Source of the DNA: Streptosporangium subroseum | GTDB lineage: Bacteria > Actinomycetota > Actinomycetes > Streptosporangiales > Streptosporangiaceae | NCBI RefSeq assembly: GCF_900188345.1 | Contig: NZ_FZOD01000006.1 | Coordinates: 124,001 to 188,000, forward strand | Reading direction: 5' to 3' | DNA: 64,000 nucleotides | Shown: in pieces, positions 26,501 through 34,483 of the stretch | Position numbering within the stretch: position 1 is the stretch's first letter | Layout: each line of letters begins with the position of its first letter | Notes under the pieces: model-generated | Seen by the model: only the letters and a program-made list of their open reading frames with translations | The model's database searches: none | What the model was told of the DNA's origin: nothing | Translations under genes and position numbers: made by a program

Positions 26501-26812
26501 GTTGTGGGTCTTCATGAAGACCGCGCGCCCCCTGCTCATCAGCCAGGTGCCGGCCGGGTCGTTGCCGGTACGGGCCAGCAGGCGGTCCATCCAGAAGTCG
26601 GTGCCGGAGCTCTCGGCGTTGTAGATGGACTGCATCATGTTGCCAGGGGTGTACGAGACCGGCGGGGCCGGGATCGCCGGACCGCTGAACGTGGGGAATC
26701 CGATGGTCTGCGCGGCGTTCGCGGGGAGGCTCAGGATGAGCGTGCCGACGGTGAGAAGCGCCGTGGTCAGGATGGCGGTCAGTCGCCGCCAGGCGGGTAC
26801 GGGAATCGACAT
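23525..26812 (-). CDS. secreted MGH1-like (alpha/alpha)6-barrel glycoside hydrolase with two F5/8 type C modules
   Basis: A 1095-residue secreted protein. The signal peptide is about 1-33 (ends ANAA). An N-terminal beta-sandwich is followed by a helical (alpha/alpha)6 catalytic domain (about 300-720) with YYRWWLMRFNN, EAAWKSYQIHGG and the EYDWGALTGNDADAVSFHW segment, resembling the MGH1/GH63-like clan. Two discoidin-type (CBM32-like) modules fill about 830-955 and 965-1095. The linkage cleaved is unknown. Location between GH43 and GH11 genes suggests action on arabinoxylan or pectic side chains. The start at 26812 lies at the signal peptide. The last F5/8 module strongly resembles that of the upstream GH43 protein. 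Confidence 0.82.
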   Translation of the reverse strand: MSIPVPAWRRLTAILTTALLTVGTLILSLPANAAQTIGFPTFSGPAIPAPPVSYTPGNMMQSIYNAESSGTDFWMDRLLARTGNDPAGTWLMSRGRAVFMKTHNPAVLGFGGQVAYWESINNNNAYTIAVTPGTFTEQVSQRRQVPSHWKSVHTSGSVTVTQTKFITDNNVAVTNLSITNGGSGSTTLQLRATSPYATSGSGSELTGQVNAYNNLTTIYPRLTGDGFAVSSGGLNRSVTIAAGATVTAKVVMGFVTNEIPASLTEYNAYAGYSGATAFATHVRAYNLWWAQNVPYIDVAEPAIKKNIYYRWWLMRFNNLDADIPGQTFQFPTSTEGVLGYNNAIALTQPMHIDDLKYLRNPVYSYGDWLSVGQTSKNGRFLDNPGDPENWSNSYTQYIAEAAWKSYQIHGGQPGIAANLARYAEQDVKGQLAYYDHDNNKLIEYDWGALTGNDADAVSFHWKPGNMDRAESAYQYSGALAAAQAYEAIGNTAKATEMRTLATQIQNAIVNVLWNPNRQLFEHRLKSTNEWVPWKEINNYYPFAVGAVPNTTTYKQALRLFDNPAEYPIFPFYTANQVDKAAAAAAGNPGSNNFSTINSTVQFRLYSSVLRNYPNSWMSANDYKKLLYWNTWAQYVGGNTAWPDANEFWADWNGSSVNYRSWIHHNILGSSNWTVIEDVAGLRPRSDAKVELSPINIGWTHFTVNNLRYRNADLTIVWDDPADGIVRYPGVPEGYSIYINGARAATVSTLVPFTWDPATGAVTTGGTVTYNTAVSGLQAPNQVAQSSPRMVDMLAKAGVDLTANLTNLAAGATATASTTASGSNLAGAIDGFPTNEPFWGGTSTGQDWYELNLGATRTLNEVRLYFKDSRPANATYRAPSAYDVQYYNGSAWVSVPGQAKTPAAPRANYNLVQFSAVSAQRIRVLTTGASGARTGLTEVKAYNRGGTQPPPTGSGNLATSATPSASFTSAWESVAAVNDGIQPSSSNDTANPRWGCWPQTGQQWADLTWSSAQTLNRAEVYFFDDEDGIDMPASWKLQYWNGTAYADVPGASTYGLAKNQFNNVTFTGVNTTRLRVLLTGNGTASVGLLEVRAYGT

Positions 26813-26878
26813 GGTGTCACAGTCCCTCGGGGGTCGGGGGGTGGACCGGGTGCGACGGGCGAATACGGAGACGAGGCC

Positions 26879-26912
26879 GGTGGCCCGCCCTCGGGCGTGG
26901 GAGCGGGCCACC
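26879..26912 (-). terminator. hairpin between GH43 and MGH1-like genes
   Basis: Perfect 10-bp stem GGTGGCCCGC / GCGGGCCACC with a 14-nt loop, 20 nt past the GH43 stop. It may partly terminate transcription before the MGH1-like gene. Confidence 0.65.
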
Positions 26913-26931
26913 TGCGGCAGGGGAGGAGCGG

Positions 26932-28350
26932 CTAGAGCGCCATCCACTCCAGGACGCCGGTGGAGTAGCCCGTCCTGGAGGTGATGTTCATGCGCAGCCG
27001 GGTGGTGGAGACCGGGGTGAAGGTGGTGATGTTGTAGGTGTTCGCGCCGACGCCGCAGCCCGACTGGCCGGGCACGTTCACATAGGCGCTGCCGTTCCAG
27101 TACTGCACCTGACAGGACGCGGGCAGGTCGATGCCCTGGTTGTCATCGAACCAGTAGGTCGCCACCTTGCTGATCGAGCGTGCGGTGGGCCACTGGTATT
27201 CGATCCACTCGGTGCCCTGGTGGTTCCAGTTGCCGTAGGCGCCGTGGCTGTGGTCGGCGGAACTCGTCGGGACGTAGCCGTCCTTGATCGCGCCGAGTGT
27301 CTCCCACGCGGAGACGTACGACGTCGAGGCGGTGGCGGCGAGGGCTTGGTTGGTGCCGGTGGGGGGCTGGCCGCCCGCGCCGCCTCCGCCGATCGGGCCC
27401 GTGGTCTGGACGACCTTCTGCATCGTGCCGTCGGCGTTCCAGTAGAGCTTGTCCAGGGTGACCGAGCGGCGGAAGTTGCCGCCGCCGGGGGCCGCGGCGT
27501 TGTGGTAGACCATGTACCACTGGCCCTTGAACTCGACGATCGCCGGATGGTTGGTGGTCGAGGTGACCTGGTCGAGCACGACTCCGCGGTGGGTCCAGGG
27601 GCCCATCGGGTTGCTCGCCGTGGCATAGCGGATGCAGGCGTAGCCCGGGGAGGAGCAGCCGGAGTCGTTGGCGGCGTAGGCCAGGTAGTAGGTGCCGTTG
27701 CGCTTGAACATCCAGGGGGCCTCCCAGAAGTTGCTCACCCCCTGCGGGGTGATCACGGGGCCGTCCAGGTTGATCATGTCGGGCTTGAGCTTGGCGGCGC
27801 GCACGCCGTTGTAGGAACCCCAGTAGATGTAGGCCTGACCGTCGTCGTCGGTGAACACGGTCGGGTCGATGTTGAGGGGCGAGGAGTTCGGGGTGCTGTC
27901 GCTGATCAGCGGTCCGCCCTTGGCGTCGGTGAACGGGCCGAGCGGGGAGTCGCCGACCGCGACGCCGATGTCCATCCAGCCCGCGCCCCTGCCGTTGACC
28001 GGCACGTACCAGTAGTACTTGCCGCCTCGCGGTTCGACCTCTCCGGCCCAGGCGTCACCTCCGGCCCAGCTGAAGTTCGAGAGCGACAGCTTGACCCCTT
28101 GATCGGTGAAGGTGGTGGCGTCGGTGGAGGAGAACACGTGCCAGTCACGCATGACGAAGTTCGTGCCGCCGGCGGCGGCCTCGTCATGACCGGTGTGCAG
28201 GTACATCGTGTCGCCGACGACCAGCGCGGCGGGGTCTGCGGTGTAGATGGCCGTGGTGATCGGGCTCGCGGCGGGCGCCGGTCCGGCCGAGGTGAGGACG
28301 AGTCCGAACGCGGCGACCGTGGCGAGGGCTGCCGTCCATCGTCGTTTCAT
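26932..28350 (-). CDS. secreted GH43 arabinofuranosidase/xylosidase-like enzyme with F5/8 module
   Basis: A 472-residue secreted five-blade propeller glycosidase. The signal peptide is about 1-28. The three GH43 catalytic acids are visible: D39 (IYTADPA, general base), D162 (NIDPTVF, pKa modulator) and E210 (FWEAPW, acid). A Gly/Pro linker (about 325-340) leads to a discoidin-type binding module to the end. GH43 enzymes remove arabinose or xylose from hemicellulose; the subfamily is not resolved. AGGAG lies before the ATG at 28350. A perfect LacI-type palindrome lies 72 bp upstream and a second at 265 bp, so sugar-controlled repression is likely. Confidence 0.93.
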   Translation of the reverse strand: MKRRWTAALATVAAFGLVLTSAGPAPAASPITTAIYTADPAALVVGDTMYLHTGHDEAAAGGTNFVMRDWHVFSSTDATTFTDQGVKLSLSNFSWAGGDAWAGEVEPRGGKYYWYVPVNGRGAGWMDIGVAVGDSPLGPFTDAKGGPLISDSTPNSSPLNIDPTVFTDDDGQAYIYWGSYNGVRAAKLKPDMINLDGPVITPQGVSNFWEAPWMFKRNGTYYLAYAANDSGCSSPGYACIRYATASNPMGPWTHRGVVLDQVTSTTNHPAIVEFKGQWYMVYHNAAAPGGGNFRRSVTLDKLYWNADGTMQKVVQTTGPIGGGGAGGQPPTGTNQALAATASTSYVSAWETLGAIKDGYVPTSSADHSHGAYGNWNHQGTEWIEYQWPTARSISKVATYWFDDNQGIDLPASCQVQYWNGSAYVNVPGQSGCGVGANTYNITTFTPVSTTRLRMNITSRTGYSTGVLEWMAL

Positions 28351-28421
28351 GGCGTTACTCCTGGGGGGTGGGTGCCTGAAAACGGTGCCGAACACGCAAC
28401 TACCGGACCTGGCAGCTGCTT

Positions 28422-28435
28422 TGTTAGCGCTAACA
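28422..28435. promoter_or_regulatory. LacI-type operator (perfect palindrome)
   Basis: TGTTAGCGCTAACA, fully palindromic with the central CG typical of LacI/GalR family sites, 72 bp upstream of the GH43 start. Confidence 0.75.
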
Positions 28436-28614
28436 TTCGGGATGGCCAGGGACGTTTCTGGAGTTGTACGGAGGTCCTCGACTCTGTTTCCGCGAGGTTT
28501 CCTGAGTGTTTGCGATAACAGAAACTCTGTCAAGCCCCAAAGTTCACACTCGGCTGTCAGCCCTGTGAGCTGGGAAGGGCGATTCTCGCTGCTCACTGCC
28601 GGTGACCGATAAAC

Positions 28615-28628
28615 TGTTAACGTTAACA
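28615..28628. promoter_or_regulatory. LacI-type operator (perfect palindrome)
   Basis: TGTTAACGTTAACA, fully palindromic. It lies 265 bp upstream of GH43 and 316 bp upstream of the P450 start. Confidence 0.75.
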
Positions 28629-28943
28629 TTATTTGATGGCGAACCGGCCCTCATGCTCGACTCGAACGGGTCCGCACATCCGCGGCGGTCTCCGCGCTCG
28701 TTTTCCGGAAGCAAGTGCCGGAGCGTCGCGGACGGCCGCGCCACCATCACCCGCGCGTCCATCCCTCGGAGAGCCGCCGCGGCTCAGTCGGCGCCATCTT
28801 CTACGGTGTCACCACGGCACCACGCGCACCAGGCCGTTCGCGCGGAAACGGCCCCGCGTCGCCGTCCGTCTCGACACCGGTACGTGAACCGATCGGTCGC
28901 CTGTTCGGGGGCGGCCAGTCGTTCGTTCGAAAGGAGACGCCGG

Positions 28944-30155
28944 ATGAGCGTCAACGAGCAGGTTCTGAGCTACCCGATCCCCAACGACGCGGCGCTGGAG
29001 CCGCCCGCGAAATGGGCCGAGCTGCGCGGCGAGTGCCCGGTGGCGCACGTGAAGCTGCCCAGCGGCGACCAGGCGACGCTGCTGACCCGCTATGAGGACG
29101 TCAAGCGGGTGCTTGCCGACCCGCGCTTCACTCGCCGGCTCGACGCCCCCGACGCGGCCCGGCTTTCGGCCGAGGGAGACGGGGTGTTCAGCGGCGAGAT
29201 GGCGCAGATCATCCCTGACGGGGGCGAGGAGCACCAGCATTGGCGGCGCCTGGTCGGCAAGTGGTTCACCGCCAAGCGGATGACCGCGCTGCGGCCCGCG
29301 ATGGCCCGGATGGCCGAGCAGCTCATCGACGACATGGTCGAGCGCGGCGGACCCGGTGACCTCAAGGCCGGTCTGGGCTTCCCGCTGCCGGTGTACGTCA
29401 TCTGCGACATGCTCGGCGTGCCGGCCGCGGACCGGGACCGGTTCTCCTACTGGTCTGACGCCATGCTCAACCTCACCCGCTACGGTCAGGCCGAGATCGA
29501 GGCCGCCCAGAGCGATTTCTTTCAGTACATGTCCGGGCATGTCGCCGCCAAGCGCGCCGAGCCGGGCGAGGACCTGCTGAGCGAGCTGATCGCGGTCGGC
29601 GGCCCCGAGGAGGGCGGGCTGTCCGACATCCAGATCCTGGTCACCGGCATGGCGCTGCTGATCGCCGGGCACGAGACCACCGCCAACATGATCGGCAAGA
29701 TGGTCTCCATGCTGCTGGCCGACCGCAGCCGGTGGGAGCGGCTGCTGGCCGATCCCTCGCTGGTGCGCACGGCGGTGGAGGAGACGCTGCGGCTCGACGC
29801 CAACTCCGGCTTCGGCCTGCCGCGTTACCTGCGTGAGGAGACCGAGGTCAGCGGCACGGTCCTGCCCCGCGGCACCACCGTGGTGTGCAGCATGGCCGCG
29901 GCCAACCGCGATGAGAGCGTCTTCGAGGCCGCAGCCGAGATGGACCTGAGCCGTAGCCCGAACTCGCATCTGTCCTTCGGCGTCGGCGCCCACTCCTGCC
30001 TGGGCCAGGCGCTGGCCCGCACCGAGCTGCAGGTCGTCCTGGAGGTACTGCTGCGCAAGCTGCCGTCCCTGGAACTGGCCGTGCCCGTGGAGAAGCTGGA
30101 GCGCGTGGAAGGGCTGGCCGTCGGCGGCCTGCGCACGGTCCCGGTCCGCTGGTGA
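28944..30155 (+). CDS. cytochrome P450 (bacterial class I type)
   Basis: A 403-residue soluble P450 monooxygenase. The I-helix motif AGHETT (241-246), the ExxR pair E280/R283 and the heme loop SFGVGAHSCLG with axial Cys352 are intact. AAGGAGA (28931-28937) precedes the ATG at 28944. A ferredoxin and reductase are not encoded beside it. It diverges from GH43 across a region with two LacI-type operators, so it may be sugar-regulated. Its role (for example O-demethylation of a methoxylated plant compound) is guesswork; a secondary-metabolite oxidase is equally possible. Confidence 0.95.
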   Translation: MSVNEQVLSYPIPNDAALEPPAKWAELRGECPVAHVKLPSGDQATLLTRYEDVKRVLADPRFTRRLDAPDAARLSAEGDGVFSGEMAQIIPDGGEEHQHWRRLVGKWFTAKRMTALRPAMARMAEQLIDDMVERGGPGDLKAGLGFPLPVYVICDMLGVPAADRDRFSYWSDAMLNLTRYGQAEIEAAQSDFFQYMSGHVAAKRAEPGEDLLSELIAVGGPEEGGLSDIQILVTGMALLIAGHETTANMIGKMVSMLLADRSRWERLLADPSLVRTAVEETLRLDANSGFGLPRYLREETEVSGTVLPRGTTVVCSMAAANRDESVFEAAAEMDLSRSPNSHLSFGVGAHSCLGQALARTELQVVLEVLLRKLPSLELAVPVEKLERVEGLAVGGLRTVPVRW

Positions 30156-30197
30156 CCCGGCACCGCCGCTCCCGGCCGGCCGCGGTGACCGTCTGCG

Positions 30198-30860
30198 TCA
30201 CCGTTCCGCCCCGTGCGCCCACAGCCCGCGCACGTGACCGATGTGGCGGCGCATCAGCGCCTCCACCCCGGCGGAGTCGCGCACCTCGATGAGGTCCATC
30301 AGCTCGTGGTGCTCGGCCGCGGACCGGCCCAGCGCGCCGCCGCGCAGCAGCGGGGTCAGGCCGGGCAGCCGGGTCTGCGCGCGCAGCCCCGCCACCACGT
30401 CCACGAGGAACCTGTTGTCGCTGTAGGCGAGCAACGCCAGGTGGAACACGTGGTCCGCCTCGATGTACGCGATCAGGTCAGCGTGTTCGACCGCGTCGAC
30501 GATGTTCTGCGCGAGCCCGCGCAGCGCGGGGAGGTCGGCCTCGGGGATGACGGGCACGGCGTCACGCACGGTCGACGGCTCGATCAGCAGCCGCACCGCC
30601 GTCAGGTGGTCGAGGTCCTCCTCCGACATCTCCGTGATCTGGAAGCCCTTGTTCCGCCGGGAGACGACCAGGCCCTCCCTCGCCAGGTCGAGCATGGCCT
30701 CGCGGACCGGCGTGGGGGACACACCGAACCGCGCGCCCAGGGCCGGCGCGGAGTAGACCGTTCCCGGCCTGAGCTCGCCCGAGATGATCGCGGCCCGCAG
30801 GGCTCCCCTCACCTGCTCCCTGAACGTCTCCTGCCTCCCTAGGGGGCGCAGGCGCGTCAT
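30198..30860 (-). CDS. GntR/FadR-family regulator (FCD domain)
   Basis: A 220-residue GntR regulator. The winged helix is at about 10-75 (AAIISGELRPGTVYSAPALGARFGVSPTPVREAML), followed by an FCD effector domain with metal-site His residues (HVFHLAL, HHELMDLI, RRHIGHVRGLW). It is the last gene of the long minus-strand operon that starts with the GH127-type enzyme, 103 bp behind the DapA-like gene, so it probably controls that operon. FCD regulators commonly bind small carboxylic acids or amino-acid-derived acids. The start is the ATG at 30860; the ribosome site is weak. Confidence 0.9.
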   Translation of the reverse strand: MTRLRPLGRQETFREQVRGALRAAIISGELRPGTVYSAPALGARFGVSPTPVREAMLDLAREGLVVSRRNKGFQITEMSEEDLDHLTAVRLLIEPSTVRDAVPVIPEADLPALRGLAQNIVDAVEHADLIAYIEADHVFHLALLAYSDNRFLVDVVAGLRAQTRLPGLTPLLRGGALGRSAAEHHELMDLIEVRDSAGVEALMRRHIGHVRGLWAHGAER

Positions 30861-30963
30861 GGCAGGAACCCGGCGGGAAACGGCCGGCCGGGTCGAGGCG
30901 GAGTGCGGCGGCCGGCGACGGACGGCGGGCGGTGAGGCCTCAGGGGAGGCCTCGGGCGAGACC

Positions 30964-31869
30964 TCACCTGTAGCCCTTCGCGAGCACCGCCTTGGTGTCA
31001 CGGGTGACCAGGGCGGCGACCTCGGGGGAGAGTGGGGAGCGCGGCGGACGGCAGACGCCTCCCCTGCGGCCGGCGAGGTCCATCGACAGCTTGATCGACT
31101 GGACGAACTCGGTCTTGAAGTCCCAGCGCAGGAGCGGGTGCAGGTCACGGTAGATGGGCAGGGCGCGGGCGATGTCGCCGGGGTCGCCCGAGGTCGCGAG
31201 CCGGTAGAGCTCGACGGTGCTCTTCGGGATCGCGTTCGGGTATCCGGCGATCCAGCCGACGGCCCCGGCGAGGCCCAGTTCGAGCAGCACGTCGTCGGAA
31301 CCGACGAGGAGGTCGAGCTCGGGGGCCAGCTCGCGGATCTCATAAGCCCTGCGCACGTCGCCGGTGAACTCCTTGACCGCGACGATCAGGCCCTCGCCGT
31401 GAAGCTCGGCGAGCAGGCCGGGGGTGAGGTCGACCTTGGTGTCGACCGGGTTGTTGTACGCCACGATCGGCAGCCCGACCCTGGCGACCTCGCGGTAGTG
31501 GTCGACCACGGCCTGGCGATCCGCGCGGTAGGTATTGGGCGGAAGGAGCAGCACGGACGCGGCGCCCGCCTCGGCCGCCTGCTCGGCCCAGCCTCTGGCC
31601 TGCGGCGCTCCGTAGGCGGCCACGCCCGGCATGACGTGGAAGCCCTCGGGGGAGGCCTCGACGGCGGTCCGCACGACGCGCGCGCGCTCCTCGTCCGACA
31701 GGGTCTGATATTCGCCGAGCGAGCCGTTGGGCGTGACGCCGTGGCAGCCGTTGTCGGCGAGGAACCGCACGTGCTCGGCGAAACCGTCGTAGTCGACGGA
31801 CAGGTCGTCGTTGAGGGGCAGTGCCGTGGCGACGCTGACGCCGTGCCACGGCCGGGCGGATGCACTCAT
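30964..31869 (-). CDS. DapA-superfamily lyase/deaminase, candidate pyrroline-4-hydroxy-2-carboxylate deaminase
   Basis: A 301-residue class I TIM-barrel enzyme of the dihydrodipicolinate synthase superfamily. The Schiff-base lysine is K166 (VAVKEFTGD) and the active-site Tyr Y138 (VAYNNP). The phosphate/carboxylate loop reads NGSLGEY (48-54) instead of the GTTGE of true DapA, so it is unlikely to make lysine precursors. Relatives with this loop include the deaminase of bacterial 4-hydroxyproline catabolism (family recollection). Together with proline-specific peptidases and a peptide importer in the same operon, a hydroxyproline role is my inference. Other keto-acid lyase functions remain possible. 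Confidence 0.85.
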   Translation of the reverse strand: MSASARPWHGVSVATALPLNDDLSVDYDGFAEHVRFLADNGCHGVTPNGSLGEYQTLSDEERARVVRTAVEASPEGFHVMPGVAAYGAPQARGWAEQAAEAGAASVLLLPPNTYRADRQAVVDHYREVARVGLPIVAYNNPVDTKVDLTPGLLAELHGEGLIVAVKEFTGDVRRAYEIRELAPELDLLVGSDDVLLELGLAGAVGWIAGYPNAIPKSTVELYRLATSGDPGDIARALPIYRDLHPLLRWDFKTEFVQSIKLSMDLAGRRGGVCRPPRSPLSPEVAALVTRDTKAVLAKGYR

Positions 31870-31908
31870 GCAACTCTCCTGAGAAAAGGGGGATCTGTCG
31901 AGGCGATG

Positions 31909-33225
31909 TCACATCGCCTGGTGGGGCATCCAGCGTTCGAGACCGTCCGCGTCGAGCGGCAGTTCCGCGGACAGCACCTCGGCGCCGTCCTCCGTGACCA
32001 CGAGGTCGTCCTCGATGCGGACTCCGATCCCGCGCAGCTCCGGCGGGACCGTCAGGTCGTGGGCGTGGAAGTACAGGCCGGGCTCGACGGTGAGCACCAT
32101 GCCGGGAGCCATGAGCGCGTCGTGGTAGGCCTCCGGGCGGGAGGCGGCGCAGTCGTGCACGTCGAGACCCAGGTGGTGCCCGATGCCGCAGACGAGGTAG
32201 CGGCGGTGGTGCTGACCGTGGTCCGACAGCGCCTCGTCCACGGAGACGGGCAGCAGGCCCCAGTCGTGGAGCCCCTGGGCGATGACCTCCATCGCGGCAT
32301 GGTGGAAGTCGCTGAACCGGCGGCCGGGAGCCACCTGGGCGAGGGCCGCACGGTGGGACCTCTCCACCAGGTCGTGAACCTGCCGCTGCGCCGGGGAGAA
32401 CCGGCCGGACGCGGGGAAGGTCCGGGTGACGTCGGCGGTGTAGAAACTGCGAACCTCCACGCCGAGGTCGAGCAGCAGCAGCTCGTCCGGCAGGACGGGG
32501 CCGTCGCAACGCACCCAGTGGAGCGTGGGGGCGTGCGCGCCGCTGCCCACGATGCCGGCGTAGCCGGGACCGTTGCCGTACGTCCTGGCGTGCCGGTCGA
32601 ACGTGCCCTGCAACCAGCGCTCGCCGCGACCCTCGACGGCCGCGGGGATCTCCGCGAGAACCGCGGCGAATCCCTCGACCGTGCGGTCCACGGCCTCGCG
32701 GAGCCGGCCGATCTCCCAGTCGTCCTTGATCATGCGCAGTTCGGCCAGGACGCGGCGCAGCTCCTCGGGGTTCTCCACGGAAGGCGCCTCGTCGAGCGGG
32801 CGCACCTCGATGCCGAGCGTGGCCGACCAGTCGTCCAGTCCCGGCGCGGCGCCGACCCACAGCTCGCCGTGCATGACGTCACTGAAAAAACCAGGCTCGC
32901 CGGGGTACGCCGGGGGCGGCAGGTACAGCGTCGCGTCGCCGCCGCGCATCACGACCACGCCGCCCTCGACGGGACAGCCGGTGAGCCAGTAGAAGTCGCT
33001 GTCGGGCCGGAAGTCGTACGCCGTGTCGTTGCTCCGGATCGGGGCGTGCCCCGCGGCGACCGTCACGTCCACGCCGGGCAGCGCGGCCGCGAGCCGCGCC
33101 CGGTGCGCGGCGGCCGCCTCGGGCGCGCCCGCGACGACGGGCGGTGTCCGGTCCGGGGTCCCCCATCCCTGTCCCATGTACGCGTTGAACGCCGGGATCT
33201 CCGTCAGCTTGGGATGGCTATTCAC
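31909..33225 (-). CDS. Xaa-Pro aminopeptidase (M24B, aminopeptidase P type)
   Basis: A 438-residue two-metal pita-bread peptidase that removes N-terminal residues in front of proline. The N-terminal AMP_N domain is at about 10-150. The five metal ligands are all present: D253 and D265 (LLDLGVEVRSFYTADVTRTF), H350 (GIGHHLGLDVHD), E381 (LTVEPGLYF), E405 (GVRIEDDLVV). There is no signal peptide, so it is cytoplasmic. The start is GTG at 33225, overlapping the upstream hydrolase gene by 8 bp, with GGAGGAGGA ahead. It sits between a prolyl-iminopeptidase-like hydrolase and the DapA-like enzyme. Confidence 0.95.
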   Translation of the reverse strand: MNSHPKLTEIPAFNAYMGQGWGTPDRTPPVVAGAPEAAAAHRARLAAALPGVDVTVAAGHAPIRSNDTAYDFRPDSDFYWLTGCPVEGGVVVMRGGDATLYLPPPAYPGEPGFFSDVMHGELWVGAAPGLDDWSATLGIEVRPLDEAPSVENPEELRRVLAELRMIKDDWEIGRLREAVDRTVEGFAAVLAEIPAAVEGRGERWLQGTFDRHARTYGNGPGYAGIVGSGAHAPTLHWVRCDGPVLPDELLLLDLGVEVRSFYTADVTRTFPASGRFSPAQRQVHDLVERSHRAALAQVAPGRRFSDFHHAAMEVIAQGLHDWGLLPVSVDEALSDHGQHHRRYLVCGIGHHLGLDVHDCAASRPEAYHDALMAPGMVLTVEPGLYFHAHDLTVPPELRGIGVRIEDDLVVTEDGAEVLSAELPLDADGLERWMPHQAM

Positions 33226-34483
33226 GTATTCCTCCTCCGATGTCTTGAACGAGCCCGGTCAGGCGAGCGAAGACGCGATCGTCGCCGAGGCCGTCGTGCT
33301 CGTACTCGTTGGTCACCCAGGCCTGGGTGTTGCCGACGCGGGCCGCCGTCTCCAGCTGCAGGCCCGCGTCCACGTACATGTCGTCGAAGTAGACGGCCGC
33401 GGCGACCGGGACCTCGTTGGCGGCCAATCGGTCCACGTCGTACAGGGGCGGCCAGTCGTCGCGTCCGGCGAGCGCCTCCATCGCGGGACGGAACGGCCGC
33501 AGTTCGCGGATCTCCTCGAACATCCAGGGATAGATCATCTCCCCGGTGAACAGCAGCGGCCTGGCGGTCTCCGCGAACTGAGGATGCTCAGAGCGCTCCC
33601 GCTCGGCCGCCCTCCAGGAGCCGCGCCCGTAGATGGCCTCCTGCAGCGCCGCGAACAGCGGGTCGTCGCTGTAGGACGAGCGCGCGAGCACCTGGTACAA
33701 GAAGACCGACGACAGCTCACCCGCGTTGAAGGCCTCGTCGAGCAGCCAGTGCATGCGTTCGTATCCGGGCTTCATCCCGAAGTCGATGCCGAGCGACTGC
33801 AGCCGTCGCACCGTGAGCACGTCGCCGTCGGGCAGCAGGACGTCGCCCTCGGCCAATCGGTCCGCGATCCGCGCGACCTGATCCACCTGGTGCGGATAGC
33901 GCCGGTAGAACTCGGCGTTCTTCGCCTCGACGCGGGGATAGGTGCGCCGGTAGACCTCGGCCGCGTCCGGGTCCAGGCTGGGCAGGCCGCCGGTGACGTA
34001 ACACGCGCTCAGGCCCTCGGGCGCGTGCGACAGGTATGCCATCGTGAGGAAGCCGCCGTAGCTCTGCCCGAGCGTCGACCAGCGCCGCCCGCCGAAGACG
34101 GTCTTCCGCAGGTGCTCGGCGTCGGCCACGATCGAGTCGGCGCGGAAGCGGGAGAGATGGTCGGCGGCCTTCGCGGCGTCGTCGAACCCGCTCATCCTGC
34201 GGCCGTCGACGCGGGTGCTGCGGCCGGTGCCGCGCTGGTCGAGCAGGACGACCCGGTGGGTCTGCAGCGCCCGCCCGATCCACCCGTCGGCCCTGAGCGG
34301 GCGCGGTCCCTTGCCGCCGGGACCGCCCTGCAGGTAGAGCAGGCACGGCAGATCCTCACCCCGCCGCGCCGGGTCGACCAGCTCGCGGGCGAAGACGGAG
34401 ATCGTCTCCTGGGGGTCCGCCCAGTCGAGCGGCACCTCCGCCACGTGCTCGCGCACGTGCATGCCAGGGATCGTGTAGTTCAT
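33218..34483 (-). CDS. alpha/beta hydrolase, proline iminopeptidase-like (S33)
   Basis: A 421-residue cytoplasmic alpha/beta-hydrolase. The oxyanion motif (LQGGPGGKGP, 51-60), DQRGTGRS (82-89) and the nucleophile elbow GQSYGGF with Ser141 match proline iminopeptidases (S33), which release N-terminal proline. The C-terminal Asp and His of the triad are plausible (YFDDMY; EYEHDG). AAGGAGG precedes the ATG at 34483. The ATG overlaps the stop of the ATPase gene (ATGA) and its own end overlaps the M24 gene, so all are translationally coupled. Confidence 0.9.
   Translation of the reverse strand: MNYTIPGMHVREHVAEVPLDWADPQETISVFARELVDPARRGEDLPCLLYLQGGPGGKGPRPLRADGWIGRALQTHRVVLLDQRGTGRSTRVDGRRMSGFDDAAKAADHLSRFRADSIVADAEHLRKTVFGGRRWSTLGQSYGGFLTMAYLSHAPEGLSACYVTGGLPSLDPDAAEVYRRTYPRVEAKNAEFYRRYPHQVDQVARIADRLAEGDVLLPDGDVLTVRRLQSLGIDFGMKPGYERMHWLLDEAFNAGELSSVFLYQVLARSSYSDDPLFAALQEAIYGRGSWRAAERERSEHPQFAETARPLLFTGEMIYPWMFEEIRELRPFRPAMEALAGRDDWPPLYDVDRLAANEVPVAAAVYFDDMYVDAGLQLETAARVGNTQAWVTNEYEHDGLGDDRVFARLTGLVQDIGGGIRE

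Larger units (their letters stand above)
28351..28943. promoter_or_regulatory. divergent promoter region, GH43 and P450
   Basis: 593 bp with no supported gene. It holds two perfect LacI-type palindromes (28422-28435, 28615-28628), 193 bp apart, in A+T-rich surroundings. Either gene or both could be controlled, possibly through a DNA loop. Confidence 0.65.

Noticed and set aside
30784..33549. Plus-strand open frame of about 900 codons opposite the GntR, DapA-like and M24 genes
   Set aside because: Antisense of three well-supported genes; composition is artefactual and no family is recognisable.
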